Below, piece after piece: positions 9,303-17,971 of a DNA stretch of 64,000 bases. The notes under the pieces were generated by a model. The model made no database searches. It was given only the letters and a program-made list of their open reading frames with translations, and was not told the origin of the DNA. The stretch covers positions 6,882,001 to 6,946,000 of the forward strand of contig CBDDCL010000015.1 of the NCBI GenBank assembly GCA_965226245.1, in the 5' to 3' direction. Numbering within the stretch: the stretch's first letter is position 1; the number at the start of each line of letters is the position of its first letter. The position numbers were made by a program, and so were the translations under genes. This stretch comes from CBDCYS01 sp965226245. GTDB lineage: Bacteria; Acidobacteriota; Terriglobia; Bryobacterales; UBA6623.

Positions 9303-10058
9303 ATGATTCCCCTCTTATCCAGATGGACGGCGATCCCCGAACGAGTCGATGAAGAAGAATGGCTCGATCTCAACGAAGGTTCACTGCATGAAGCAACGCA
9401 AAGCCTGCATGAGCTGACTCGCATCAATCGCTGGCTGGGCGGCGGGGCTTTTCTCCGCAAGTATTTGTTCAAGCGAATAGAGCGCCTCGACTCAGAGAAG
9501 CCGGTCAGCATACTGGACGCCGGATCGGGCGCGGCCACAACGCCTGTGGCTATTGCCAGATGGGCCCGCCGAAATCGGAAGACGCTGCGCATCGTTGCGC
9601 TCGACAATAACGCGCGTCACTTGCAGATCGCGCGGCAAACCATCGCCGGCTATTCCGAGATCGAGCTTGTGCGGTCTGACGCCAATTCCTTGCCGTTTCG
9701 AGAGGATGCTTTCGACTTTGTGATCTCGACCTTGTTTCTGCACCACTTCAAGCCGGAGACCCTGTCCAAAATGATCCCCTTGTTCGTCCGCGTGTGCAGG
9801 GGAGCGGTGCTTCTCAACGATTTGGTCCGCGATCGCGTTCCCTATCTTTTTTTTCGCCTGACTGCCCCCTTGCTGGCTCGCAGTCCCCTGACCCGCCACG
9901 ATGGCAGAGTGTCATTGCTTCGCGCCTACACCGGCACGGAAATGCGGTCCATTTTGGACGAGGCGGGCTGCCGCCAAGCTCGCATTCACATAGACTGGAT
10001 TTACTATCGAATGACGATCGTTGCTGGGCCGGTCGTTGCGGAAAAGGTGTCTGAGTGA
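9303..10058 (+). CDS. Class I SAM-dependent methyltransferase
   Basis: 251 residues. Motif I is VSILDAGSGAATTPVAIARW (Gly-rich SAM loop, about residues 67-86), then LRIVALDNNARHLQIAR (acidic end of strand 2), VRSDANSLPFREDAFDFVIS (motif II/III) and LFLHHF. The fold is the Methyltransf_11/25 type. Its stop overlaps the GTG of the FAD oxidoreductase by 4 bases (GTGA), so the two are translationally coupled. A methyltransferase followed by a geranylgeranyl-reductase-like enzyme is a pairing often seen near type III polyketide synthases, but no such synthase is in this window. Substrate unknown. No strong ribosome site is visible before the chosen ATG. Confidence 0.85.
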   Translation: MIPLLSRWTAIPERVDEEEWLDLNEGSLHEATQSLHELTRINRWLGGGAFLRKYLFKRIERLDSEKPVSILDAGSGAATTPVAIARWARRNRKTLRIVALDNNARHLQIARQTIAGYSEIELVRSDANSLPFREDAFDFVISTLFLHHFKPETLSKMIPLFVRVCRGAVLLNDLVRDRVPYLFFRLTAPLLARSPLTRHDGRVSLLRAYTGTEMRSILDEAGCRQARIHIDWIYYRMTIVAGPVVAEKVSE

Positions 10059-11263
10059 CTCTGCGTTCCACCGAAACCAACGTCCTGGTGATCGGCGCCG
10101 GCGTGGCTGGCTGCGCGGCGGCGATTGCGCTGCGTCAAAGGGGTATCGAGGTCACGCTTATGGACAAGGCTTCTGGATCTCCGCAAAGATTTTGCGGTGA
10201 ATTCGTATCAGGAGAAGCCGTGGAGTCGCTCGATGCGCTTGGTGTTTCCGGCCAAGTGGCGAGCATCGGTCCCAGCAGGATTCGGCGCCTTCGAATGCAC
10301 ACGATGGCGGGCTCGGGGTACGAGTTACTTCTCGGCCGGGAGGGTCTTGGGTTGAGCCGCCGGGCGCTTGACTCCACTCTGCTGAAGCGCGCGGTTGAGC
10401 TGGGAGCCCAGACCATGATGGGCTCGATCGTTGTTGCGATCGACGGCAACGAAGAGAGCGGCTATCGCACTCGAGTGACGACCGAGTCCCAGGAAACCGT
10501 GATCCACTCGAAAGCGGTGATCGGGGCCTACGGCAAGCGGTCCGTGATTGACCGCATCCTTGGAAGGGAGTTCGTCACGCGATCGAACCCCTACGTCGGC
10601 GTCAAGTGTCACTTTCGAGGCGCGGACCGGGCGGACCGCGTGGAGCTCTATCTGTTTCGCGGCGGCTACTGCGGGGTCGTCGGGGTCGAGGGCGGCGAAA
10701 CGAATGTCTGCCTGCTTGCTACCCAGAAAGCCCTGGAAGAAAGTGCTGGCAGTCCCGTGCAGTTGCTCGAAGCCGTGGGGCGCGACAACGCGGGCTTTGC
10801 GCACCGGATGAGCGGGGCTGAAGCTGTCGAGGGAACTTTGATGGTGATCAGTCAAATCCCGTTTCGGCCAAAGCGGCAGGTGGTGAAGGGAGTCTTCATG
10901 GCGGGAGACAGTGCGGGCGTGATGCCGCCGTTCCTTGGCATCGGTGTTGCTGCCGCGTTGCGTTCCGGGTGGGCGTGTGGCGAAGTTACAGGGCGATGGA
11001 TGAGGGGGGAGCTGGACTTTGAGGCCGCACGCGGAATCTACGAAACCTGGTGGCGGCAGGGCTTCCGGGCGACTCAGAAGTGGGGGAATGTCGCTTCGCG
11101 GCTGTTGTGCCGGCGGTCGGCCGGTTCGGCGGTCGTCAGCGCGCTGAATCTTTTCCCGAGACTTGGCGATCTCTACTATCGGAGAACGCGAATCCTGATG
11201 CCGGCGGTGGGGCTTCGCGATGGGCCGGCACTCGCCGGAGGCGCCGCATTCGACAGCCGCTAG
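10055..11263 (+). CDS. FAD-dependent oxidoreductase, geranylgeranyl reductase/aromatic-ring hydroxylase type
   Basis: 402 residues, GTG start overlapping the methyltransferase stop. The N-terminus VLVIGAGVAGCAAAIALRQR is the GxGxxG dinucleotide fold, continued by VTLMDKAS (acidic end of strand 2). The C-terminal flavin motif GVFMAGDSAGVMPPFLGIG is typical of p-hydroxybenzoate hydroxylase/geranylgeranyl reductase-like enzymes. It also has RFCGEFVSGEA, the Cys/Gly-rich loop of the geranylgeranyl reductase branch. Likely reduces or oxidises an isoprenoid or polyketide-like lipid that the coupled methyltransferase also modifies. Exact substrate cannot be read from the sequence. Confidence 0.85.
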   Translation: MTLRSTETNVLVIGAGVAGCAAAIALRQRGIEVTLMDKASGSPQRFCGEFVSGEAVESLDALGVSGQVASIGPSRIRRLRMHTMAGSGYELLLGREGLGLSRRALDSTLLKRAVELGAQTMMGSIVVAIDGNEESGYRTRVTTESQETVIHSKAVIGAYGKRSVIDRILGREFVTRSNPYVGVKCHFRGADRADRVELYLFRGGYCGVVGVEGGETNVCLLATQKALEESAGSPVQLLEAVGRDNAGFAHRMSGAEAVEGTLMVISQIPFRPKRQVVKGVFMAGDSAGVMPPFLGIGVAAALRSGWACGEVTGRWMRGELDFEAARGIYETWWRQGFRATQKWGNVASRLLCRRSAGSAVVSALNLFPRLGDLYYRRTRILMPAVGLRDGPALAGGAAFDSR

Positions 11264-11460
11264 GCTTTCGTGCGAAGCTTGTGTCTTGGGGTGAGAATCG
11301 GCACGGAGACTACGATCGGGGATTGCTCCTGAGTCCGTTGACCCCGCGTGTGATTTTTCGCGGCTCGACGGCTTCTCAGCTCTCGTAGCGCGAATTTGAC
11401 CCAGCTAAGTCTGGTGCGCCAGTGATAGGGCCACCTAAAGATTTCTCTTGAGAAGAACGA

Positions 11461-11552
11461 AGCCCGCTGAAACGGGCTGACAACCTTGAACGGGGGCGTC
11501 TACCAGCCGTAAACGGCTGGCCTGAGAAACACCAAGCCGCGTGAACGCGGCT
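11461..11552. repeat. Three consecutive REP-like palindromes
   Basis: In the 391-base gap before the HAD gene there are three different 18-base palindromes: AGCCCGCTGAAACGGGCT (11461-11478), CCAGCCGTAAACGGCTGG (11503-11520) and AGCCGCGTGAACGCGGCT (11535-11552). Each has an arm of 7-8 bases around a short AT-rich loop. The arms differ in sequence but keep the same design, as in REP/BIME-type elements. They could also act as a transcription terminator for the reductase gene. Confidence 0.7.
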
Positions 11553-11654
11553 CCGAATGGTGCGCATCACGCCGCTGAGGGCGCCGCAGCGACTCACCAT
11601 CAGCTACGGACTAGTTGGCGCACTACACTGGTCGTGTCCCCCTTGCTGCAAGAC

Positions 11655-12479
11655 ATGAAGACTGTTCAGAACTCGATCGAAGTTACGGGCGCCGCGCTTG
11701 ACGCAAGCCGTGCGCGAGTGGTGCTGCTTGACTTCGACGGGACACTGTCGCTGATCCGTTCCGGTTGGGTCGATGTCATGGTCCCGATGATGGTCGAATG
11801 CCTGCTGCAGCTCGAGACCGGCGAGTCCGAGCAAGATCTCACGGATACAGTCGGGGACTACGTTGGCCGACTCACGGGGAAGCAGACGATTTATCAGATG
11901 ATCGAGTTGGCCGACCAAATTCGCCGACGCGGGGCGCAACCGCTGGAACCGCTCGAATACAAGCACATGTACTTGAACAGGCTCAACGACAAGATCAAAG
12001 ATCGAGTGGGAGGTCTGCGGAACGGTACGTTCGCCCCGGACAAGCTTCTCGTTCCCGGGGCGCGGCGGCTGCTTGAAGCGCTAAGGGAGCGTGATCTGAA
12101 GCTCTACCTGGCCAGCGGGACCGACCAGCCCTACGTGCGGGAGGAAGCGGGCCTGCTTCAGGTCGACCCCTATTTCGACGGCCGGATCTTTGGAGCACTA
12201 GACGATCACCAGTTGTTTTCGAAGAAAATGCTCATCGACAAGATCATCAGCGAAAGTGATTTTGCGGGAGAAGAGTTTCTGGCGTTTGGCGACGGAAACG
12301 TCGAGATCCAAAACGTCAAGCAAGTCGGAGGCGTTGCCGTCGGTGTTGCCACGGACGAACCGCTCTGTGCCCGCGTCGACGAGATCAAGCGAAAGCGGCT
12401 TTTAGACGTCGGAGCCGACTGGATCATCCCGAACTTTTCCGCGCACGATGAGTTGATGCAAACGTTGTTCCCATCATGA
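11655..12479 (+). CDS. HAD-superfamily phosphatase
   Basis: 274 residues. ATG 11655 (MKTVQNSIEV) is chosen because longer starts run into the upstream palindromes. Motif I is VVLLDFDGTLSLIRSGW (nucleophile Asp and DGT), motif II is LYLASGTDQ, motif III/IV FLAFGDGNVEIQN. A helical cap lies between motifs I and II. The ATGA overlap with the next gene and the PfkB/GmhA-like neighbours suggest it dephosphorylates a sugar phosphate in the same pathway, as GmhB does in heptose synthesis. The sequence looks more like phosphoglycolate-phosphatase-type HADs than GmhB. Confidence 0.85.
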   Translation: MKTVQNSIEVTGAALDASRARVVLLDFDGTLSLIRSGWVDVMVPMMVECLLQLETGESEQDLTDTVGDYVGRLTGKQTIYQMIELADQIRRRGAQPLEPLEYKHMYLNRLNDKIKDRVGGLRNGTFAPDKLLVPGARRLLEALRERDLKLYLASGTDQPYVREEAGLLQVDPYFDGRIFGALDDHQLFSKKMLIDKIISESDFAGEEFLAFGDGNVEIQNVKQVGGVAVGVATDEPLCARVDEIKRKRLLDVGADWIIPNFSAHDELMQTLFPS

Positions 12480-13450
12480 AATCGAAGTATCCGATCTTTG
12501 ACCGAACCCGGCTGCGGCTGCGTCCCCTGGCCGAGCGCAGTCACGACATGGACGCCAGCTATGTGCTGCCCGTGGCCGACAAAGGCGCGGACTTCAATCA
12601 TCCTGATCTCGAAACCGTGGCGGAGCGCCTGCTTGCGGCATCGGAGCGAGGTTCGGCTCGCATCTTGATGATGGGAGCTCATGTCATCAAGACGGGCGTC
12701 TCGCGGCATGTCATTGACTTGATCGAGCGCGGCCTCATTACGCACATCGCCATGAATGGGGCGGGCGCCATCCACGACTACGAACTGGCGCGGATCGGCG
12801 CGACCACCGAGAGCGTGGCTCGCTACATCCGAAGCGGCGAGTTTGGCTTGTGGCAGGAAACCGGTTTGCTGAACGAGTGGGCGAAACAAGCAGCGGAGCT
12901 GGACCTCGGTCTCGGCGAAAACATTGGACGCATGATCCTGGACAGTGACTACCCGCACAAGGACTTGAGCATTTTCGCGGCCGCGTATAGGCTTTCGGTC
13001 CCTGTCACCGTTCATGCCGGGATTGGCTACGACATCACGCACGAGCATCCGAACTGTGACGGCGCGGCGCTCGGAACCGCCAGCTATCGCGACTTTCTGA
13101 TCTTTGCCGTCGCAGTGGAGAACTTGGAAGGCGGAGTCATGTTGAACTTCGGTTCGGCCATCATGGGACCGGAGGTCTACTTGAAAGCTCTTGCGATGGC
13201 TCGCAACGTAGCTCATCAGCAGCAACGGGTGATTCGCAACTTCTCGACGGCGGTGTTCGACATAGTGCCGATCCAAGGCGACGTTCACAAGGAGTTGCCG
13301 AACACCGACCCGGGATATTACTTCCGGCCGCATAAGACAATTCTGGTCCGCACGGTCGCGGATGGCGGGGAGAGTTTTTATGTCCGCGGCGATCATCGCC
13401 GAACGGTTCCCGCCCTCCGCCGGGTTATCCTAGAGAGGAAGCAAAGATGA
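12476..13450 (+). CDS. Deoxyhypusine-synthase-like protein
   Basis: 324 residues; ATG overlaps the HAD stop by 4 bases and its own TGA overlaps the kinase ATG by 4 bases. RILMMGAHVIKTGVSRHVID, then THIAMNGAGAIHDYELARIG, resemble the NAD-binding core of deoxyhypusine synthase, and VTVHAGIGYDITHEHPNCDG lies where the second half of the site would be. The conserved lysine context of true deoxyhypusine synthase is not obvious, and bacteria lack eIF5A. Similar bacterial DHS-fold proteins use other amines or act in metabolism. Its place between a sugar-phosphate phosphatase and a sugar kinase argues for a role in the same sugar pathway. Specific reaction unknown. Confidence 0.65.
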   Translation: MKSKYPIFDRTRLRLRPLAERSHDMDASYVLPVADKGADFNHPDLETVAERLLAASERGSARILMMGAHVIKTGVSRHVIDLIERGLITHIAMNGAGAIHDYELARIGATTESVARYIRSGEFGLWQETGLLNEWAKQAAELDLGLGENIGRMILDSDYPHKDLSIFAAAYRLSVPVTVHAGIGYDITHEHPNCDGAALGTASYRDFLIFAVAVENLEGGVMLNFGSAIMGPEVYLKALAMARNVAHQQQRVIRNFSTAVFDIVPIQGDVHKELPNTDPGYYFRPHKTILVRTVADGGESFYVRGDHRRTVPALRRVILERKQR

Positions 13451-14436
13451 ACTGGGCCGCGCTCATTGATGAGTTCAAAGGCTGCCAGGTTTTGGTCGTC
13501 GGGGACATCTGTCTCGACCGCTGGTGCCACTACGACCCGGAGGAAGCAGACCTCTCCCGCGAAACCGGCATCCGGCGCGTTGGCATTGTCAAGACCAAGG
13601 TGACTCCCGGCGGCGGGGGCACCGTCGCTAACAATTTAGCCGCGTTGGGGGCCGGCAGGGTTTCCGTACTCGGGGCCATCGGACAGGACGGTTTTGGATT
13701 TGAGCTGCAGCGGGCTTTGACTGCCCGGGACATTGAATACCGGCTGCTGGTTGCTTCGCCTGACATCCAAACCTTTACCTATACGAAAGTGATTAATGAT
13801 CGGAGCGGCGAGGAAGATAAGGCGCGGCTGGACTTCATCAATGTGAAGCCCCTGCCGGGTGTTGTCGAGGATCAGCTCATCACTAATTTTCACCTGAATT
13901 ATAAGGATTTTGATGTTGTTGTTGTTTCCGATCAGGCCGAGACTTCCGAAGGGGGAGTCATTACCGGGGCGTTCCGTGAGGTGATTGGCGACGTGGCCGA
14001 GCGGAATCCCGACAAGGTGGTTATCGTGGATTCACGGAACCGCATCGAACTGTTTCGCAATGCTATAGCGAAACCCAACGCCGAGGAGGCGAACGAAGCT
14101 TGCCGCAAGTTGTTCGGAACCCTCGACTACGAGCGCTTGAGGAAGACTCTTGGAGCGAAGCCGCTTGTGGTCACCCGGGGGGCGGACGGAGCTTTGCTGG
14201 TCGGAAGCAACGGCGAGAGAGAGATTCCCGCCGTGCTGGTGGAAAAGCCTGTCGACATTTGCGGCGCCGGAGACAGTTTCGCCGCGGGAATGGCGCTGGC
14301 GCTCCGCGTGACGGGGGACTTTGAAGCCGCGGCGCGCTTCGGCAGCCTTGTTTCCAGCGTTACGATAATGAAGAAAGGCACCGGCGTGGCGCGTCCCGAC
14401 GAAGTTCTCGCCGCCGCCCAGTCCATGGCGAGCTAG
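13447..14436 (+). CDS. PfkB-family carbohydrate kinase, HldE/RfaE kinase-domain-like
   Basis: 329 residues. N-terminal VLVVGDICLDRW and VTPGGGGTVANNLAALGA, and the C-terminal signature VDICGAGDSFAAGMALAL with the catalytic Asp in GAGD, define the ribokinase/PfkB family. The overall layout (GDICLDRWCHYDPE, PGGGGTVANN) is like the kinase half of HldE, which phosphorylates heptose 7-phosphate. Length equals only the kinase half: the cytidylyltransferase-like domain of HldE (about 150 more residues) is missing and not seen nearby. Translationally coupled to the upstream gene. With the SIS isomerase downstream it suggests an activated-heptose or related sugar pathway. Confidence 0.85.
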   Translation: MNWAALIDEFKGCQVLVVGDICLDRWCHYDPEEADLSRETGIRRVGIVKTKVTPGGGGTVANNLAALGAGRVSVLGAIGQDGFGFELQRALTARDIEYRLLVASPDIQTFTYTKVINDRSGEEDKARLDFINVKPLPGVVEDQLITNFHLNYKDFDVVVVSDQAETSEGGVITGAFREVIGDVAERNPDKVVIVDSRNRIELFRNAIAKPNAEEANEACRKLFGTLDYERLRKTLGAKPLVVTRGADGALLVGSNGEREIPAVLVEKPVDICGAGDSFAAGMALALRVTGDFEAAARFGSLVSSVTIMKKGTGVARPDEVLAAAQSMAS

Positions 14437-14564
14437 AAGCTTTGGGCGGTGCCGTGCACGGTTGCGGCTAACCCCTCCCTCACGGTCGGGGCTCCGGCGT
14501 TGCCGCTTGCGCGGTTCGAGGGGTCGAAGTGAACGGAGTTGGGGTTCGGCCAGCGAGTTGAACG
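14437..14564. repeat. Dispersed palindromic repeat between kinase and isomerase
   Basis: The spacer contains TTGCGGCTAACCCCTCCCTC followed by ACGGTCGGGGCTCCGG. This is a copy of the family whose other members lie inside dnaE2 (52144-52239 and about 54400-54500), in imuB (about 51190) and near 47866. The pkfB-like gene and the isomerase were probably in one operon before its insertion. Confidence 0.6.
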
Positions 14565-15143
14565 ATGAGTTTTCCAGCAGACTACAAAACGAGACTTCTT
14601 GGCGCCATTGACACGGTTGACTTGGACAAGGTCGAACAGGTGATTCGAGTTCTGGGCGAGGCGCGGGACAAAGGCCGGCAGATTTTTGTCTGTGGCAATG
14701 GCGGCAGCGCCGCGACCGCGAACCACTTTGCCTGCGACATGGTCAAGGGAGCCAGTTATGGCCGCAAGAAGCGTTTCAAGATCATGGCGCTGAGCGAGCA
14801 AATTCCCACCATAACGGCCTACTCGAACGACATTGGCTACGATGTCGTGTTCTCAGAGCCCCTTCGCAACTTCGCCCAGCCGGATGACGTGGTCATGGCA
14901 ATCAGCGGCAGCGGCAACTCTCCGAACGTCTTACGCGCGATTGAGCACGCCAATTCAATCGGTTGCTACACGATCGGGCTTACCGGCAAGGATGGGGGCA
15001 AGCTCGGCCCGCTGGTCAAGCTCGACGTCAACGTCAATGATCTCCACATGGGCCGCATTGAAGATGGTCACATGATCATCTGCCACATGATTTGCTATCA
15101 CTTCATGGACACCGATCGCCCCGATCAAAAAGAAACGAGTTAA
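14565..15143 (+). CDS. SIS-domain phosphosugar isomerase, GmhA-like
   Basis: 192 residues. FVCGNGGSAATANHFACDMV is the SIS phosphosugar-binding loop in the GmhA form (GNGGSA...A.H...D). MAISGSGNSPNVLRAIEHA and YTIGLTGKDGGKL follow as in sedoheptulose 7-phosphate isomerases. The zinc-ligand region near the C-terminus (HMIICHMICYHFM) is rich in His. GmhA converts sedoheptulose 7-phosphate to heptose 7-phosphate, the substrate of the HldE-type kinase encoded just upstream, which supports a shared pathway. A 128-base repeat-bearing spacer separates them. Confidence 0.87.
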   Translation: MSFPADYKTRLLGAIDTVDLDKVEQVIRVLGEARDKGRQIFVCGNGGSAATANHFACDMVKGASYGRKKRFKIMALSEQIPTITAYSNDIGYDVVFSEPLRNFAQPDDVVMAISGSGNSPNVLRAIEHANSIGCYTIGLTGKDGGKLGPLVKLDVNVNDLHMGRIEDGHMIICHMICYHFMDTDRPDQKETS

Positions 15144-15340
15144 AGCGTTGGAGCCCCCCCCGGAGCGGAAACCGAATCACCTATGACAGCCTCATCCCCG
15201 GCTTCGGCTTGCGAGTCACAAAGTGTGGCGCGAAGAGCTTCATTGTCAACTATCGAATCGACGGACGCGAACGGCGGCTTACGGTGGGCTCTTGGCCCGC
15301 CTGGAGCGCCACGGGCGCGCGGCGGCGGGCGAAGGAGCTT

Positions 15341-16385
15341 CGATTCCGAATGGGGTATTTAGTTGACTCCAGTAGCCACAATATGTTGTGGTTGGGGGCA
15401 TGAAGGAGGACTACCCCCGAAACCTCGTCGAGTTGGAAGCTCGATTCTCGACCGAGGAGGCGTGCCGGGAGTACCTGCTGAAGCTGCGCTGGCCGGAGGG
15501 GTTCGTGTGCCCGCGCTGTGGGATCCAGTCCTCATGGGCCAGCAAACGCAATCTGCTGCTCTGCGCCGACTGCGGTTACCAGGCCTCGGTGACGGCGGGC
15601 ACGATTTTCCAGGACACCCGCAAGCCCTTGACGTTGTGGTTCCGGGCGGCTTGGTGGGTGACAACGCAAAAAGGCGGGGCCAGCGCGCTGGAGTTGCAAC
15701 GGGTCTTGGGTTTGGGTAGCTATGTAACCGCCTGGACCTGGCTGCACAAGTTCCGCCGCGCCATGGTGCGCCCCGGTCGCAATCGGCTGGTCGGCCGGGT
15801 GGAGGTGGACGAAACGTATGTGGGCGGAGTCGAAGAGGGCGTCCGAGGTCGCGAAATGGTTGGCAAAGCGTTAGTTGCGGTTGCTGCCGAGGAGGATGGG
15901 CGCGGTATGGGTCGCATCCGGCTCCGTCGGATCGCGGATGCCTCAGCGGCGAGCTTGGAAGCCTTTGTCGAAGAAGCTATCCAACCTGGCAGCCTCGTGC
16001 ACACCGACGGCTGGGAAGGCTATGCGGGATTGGAGAACAAAGGATACCGCCATGAAGTCACCGTGCTGCGCGGGAAGCGGCAATCGGCGAGTAAGCTGCT
16101 GCCGAGAGTCCATCGTGTCGCCTCTCTGCTAAAGCGCTGGCTGTTGGGGACCCACCAGGGGGCTGTCAGTCACGAGTATTTGGACTACTACCTGGACGAG
16201 TTCACGTTCCGCTTCAACCGGCGGACCTCACGGTCGCGCGGCAAACTTTTCTATCGCCTCCTCCAGCAGGCGGTCGCCGCCGACCCTGCTCCCTATAAGA
16301 CAATGGTCGAGGCCACCAGGGCCGGCACCCCCACCCCCAAGATGTAGTGGCTACTGGAGTCAACTAAATACCCCATCGATTCCGA
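15341..16385 (+). mobile_element. IS1595-family insertion sequence, copy 1 (15350-16376) with 9-bp target duplication
   Basis: Ends are perfect inverted repeats at least 28 bases long, beginning ATGGGGTATTTAGTTGACTC at 15350 and its complement ending at 16376; element length is 1027. It is flanked by the direct repeat CGATTCCGA (15341-15349 and 16377-16385). The single gene encodes a transposase. A second copy of identical length lies at 44467-45493 in opposite orientation, with an 8-bp duplication. Confidence 0.93.
15400..16347 (+). CDS. IS1595-family transposase (copy 1)
   Basis: 315 residues from ATG 15400; a GTG 12 bases upstream is possible but IS1595 transposases normally begin at this MKEDYPR-type start. 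The N-terminal zinc ribbon has CPRCG...CADCG (residues about 30-55). The DDE/DDN domain includes VEVDETYVGG, VHTDGWEGY and the C-terminal HEYLDYYLDEFTFRFNRR. It differs from copy 2 (44496-45443) at one noticed silent third position (a CAA/CAG Gln codon). Complete and probably active. Confidence 0.93.
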   Translation: MKEDYPRNLVELEARFSTEEACREYLLKLRWPEGFVCPRCGIQSSWASKRNLLLCADCGYQASVTAGTIFQDTRKPLTLWFRAAWWVTTQKGGASALELQRVLGLGSYVTAWTWLHKFRRAMVRPGRNRLVGRVEVDETYVGGVEEGVRGREMVGKALVAVAAEEDGRGMGRIRLRRIADASAASLEAFVEEAIQPGSLVHTDGWEGYAGLENKGYRHEVTVLRGKRQSASKLLPRVHRVASLLKRWLLGTHQGAVSHEYLDYYLDEFTFRFNRRTSRSRGKLFYRLLQQAVAADPAPYKTMVEATRAGTPTPKM

Positions 16386-16566
16386 TCGTCGATTGATCGC
16401 CGCGAAGATCCCCTCGACGACAAACAACAGCGCCGGGCGTCGCCGAGCTTTGCCGCGATCGCCGCCGAGTACCTCGACAGACACGCGGCGAAGAAGAAGA
16501 GCGGATACGCCGACCGGCTTTACCTCAAGCGCGACGTTCCGCCCGAGTGGGGAAACCGCAAGGCGG

Positions 16567-16787
16567 AAGAAGTTCCTTGGTCTTGGCGCTTACCCGTTCT
16601 ACTCGCCCAGCGGCCACATCGTGTATCAATCGGCCACCGAGATAATCGATCTTATTCAATCTATGGGCCTTGCCCTTTTCCTTGGAGAAGTTGAAGCCCA
16701 GCGGCAAGGCGTTGCCAGTCTCCCAGAATAGCGGCTTCCCGGCGGTTGCAGCTTAGCGGATTAGGCTTGAATCGAGAGCTCGAAAAT
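16567..16787. other. Spacer between integrase remnant and peptidase gene
   Basis: No supported gene; the integrase similarity fades after about 16566 and the next gene starts at 16788. It probably contains the promoter of the peptidase/aminotransferase pair. Confidence 0.4.
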
Positions 16788-17915
16788 ATGAACGCGCTTC
16801 AGTACACACAAGAGCTGGTAAAGTTCCCCACTGTCAGCAACGTATCCAATGTCTCCATCTGCGACTATCTCGAGGACGTCCTGAAAAGGCTCGGCTTCAC
16901 CACCGAACGGATCGAATACACCGACTCCGCAGGCGTCAACAAAGTCAACATCATCGGTAAGAAGGGCAGCGGAAGCGGGGGAATGGCCTATTTCGCCCAC
17001 ACCGACGTCGTGCCTGCCGATCCCTGGTTCAGCAGCGAACATGGACCCTTCGAGCCCGCCGTCAGAGGTGACAAACTGTATGGCCGCGGGAGTTGTGACA
17101 TGAGAGGATCGATCGCCTCGATGCTGGCAGCCACCGAGCAGGCCGCCGGAGCCGGGCTGAGGGAACCACTTTATATAGCGCTCACTGCGGACGAGGAGAT
17201 CGGCTACCGCGGAGCGGAACAGGTGGCCCGGCGATCCAAGTTCTTCCAGGAGATTGTCCAGGGGGAGTCGAACGGGATCATCGGAGAGCCGACTATGCTC
17301 AACGTCGTTCACGCTCATAAGGGCACCTATGGATTCAAGGCGGCCTCACACGGCAAAGCCGCACATTCCAGCACCAACGAGGGAATCAACGCCAACCTCG
17401 CCATGATCCCTTTTCTCAGCGAGATGAAGAGAATTCACGACGAGACCCTGGAGGATCCTGCCTGGCAGCATCCGGCCTTCGATCCACCGGGGATCAGCTG
17501 GAATATCGGGATCAACGATCACACCAAGGTCTTGAACATGACGGCGGCCCAGAGCATCTGCACGGTATACTTCCGTCCGGCGCCCGGTCACGATGCGGAA
17601 GCCTTGATCGAGCGGTCCCGGAAGGCCGCCGCGCAGTGCGGCATCGATTTCGAATTGCTCTGGGCGGGACAACCGTTGTATGTGGATCCTGAATCGGACT
17701 TCGTCCGTGAGGTCCTGGCGTTGTCCGGAAACGAAAAGGCTCAAACCGTCTGCTACGGAACCGACGGGGCCGTGCTGACGGAGATGAAAAAATTGGTGGT
17801 ATTGGGTCCCGGAGACATCGCTCAGGCGCACACTCAAGATGAATGGATTCTCTTGGATCAGCTCGAGCAAGGGACACAACTCTACGCCAAGTTGATTCGT
17901 CATTGGTGCGCCTGA
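16788..17915 (+). CDS. M20-family metallopeptidase (ArgE/DapE-like)
   Basis: 375 residues from ATG 16788 (MNALQYTQELVKFPTVSNVS). Metal-binding motifs of the M20 family are in place: AYFAHTDVVPADPW (first His and Asp), LYGRGSCDMRGSIASMLAA (bridging Asp), LTADEEIGYRGAE (catalytic Glu and ligand) and GEPTMLNVVHAHKGTYGFKA, opening the dimerisation domain. The C-terminal ligand His is likely in IAQAHTQDEW. Such enzymes hydrolyse N-acyl amino acids or small peptides in the cytoplasm. It lies 56 bases upstream of an omega-aminotransferase in the same direction, suggesting a two-step amino-compound catabolic route; the substrate is not evident. Confidence 0.88.
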   Translation: MNALQYTQELVKFPTVSNVSNVSICDYLEDVLKRLGFTTERIEYTDSAGVNKVNIIGKKGSGSGGMAYFAHTDVVPADPWFSSEHGPFEPAVRGDKLYGRGSCDMRGSIASMLAATEQAAGAGLREPLYIALTADEEIGYRGAEQVARRSKFFQEIVQGESNGIIGEPTMLNVVHAHKGTYGFKAASHGKAAHSSTNEGINANLAMIPFLSEMKRIHDETLEDPAWQHPAFDPPGISWNIGINDHTKVLNMTAAQSICTVYFRPAPGHDAEALIERSRKAAAQCGIDFELLWAGQPLYVDPESDFVREVLALSGNEKAQTVCYGTDGAVLTEMKKLVVLGPGDIAQAHTQDEWILLDQLEQGTQLYAKLIRHWCA

Positions 17916-17971
17916 AAGATCTTCTGGATGCGTCTTCCCTTGAGTCAGAACCGCAACTCTGAGGATTAGTC

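Larger units (their letters stand above)
15150..16566 (+). pseudogene. Tyrosine-recombinase (phage integrase) N-terminal fragment, split by IS1595
   Basis: The left part (about 15170-15349) reads ITYDSLIPGFGLRVTKCGAK then SFIVNYRIDGRERRLTVGSW, the arm-type DNA-binding domain (DUF4102-like) of P4/XerC-type integrases. If the IS (15350-16376) and one target duplication are removed, the frame continues without a break into REDPLDDKQQRR, FAAIAAEYLDRHAAKKKSGY and LKRDVPPEWGNRKAEEV, the core-binding domain. The catalytic domain is missing beyond 16566, and the true start is lost near a run of eight C at about 15155. It was probably once the integrase of a genomic island. Already broken before the IS landed. 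Confidence 0.85.

Noticed and set aside
12206..13396. A 396-codon open frame on the minus strand
   Set aside because: Antisense to the well-supported deoxyhypusine-synthase-like gene; no recognisable protein motifs.
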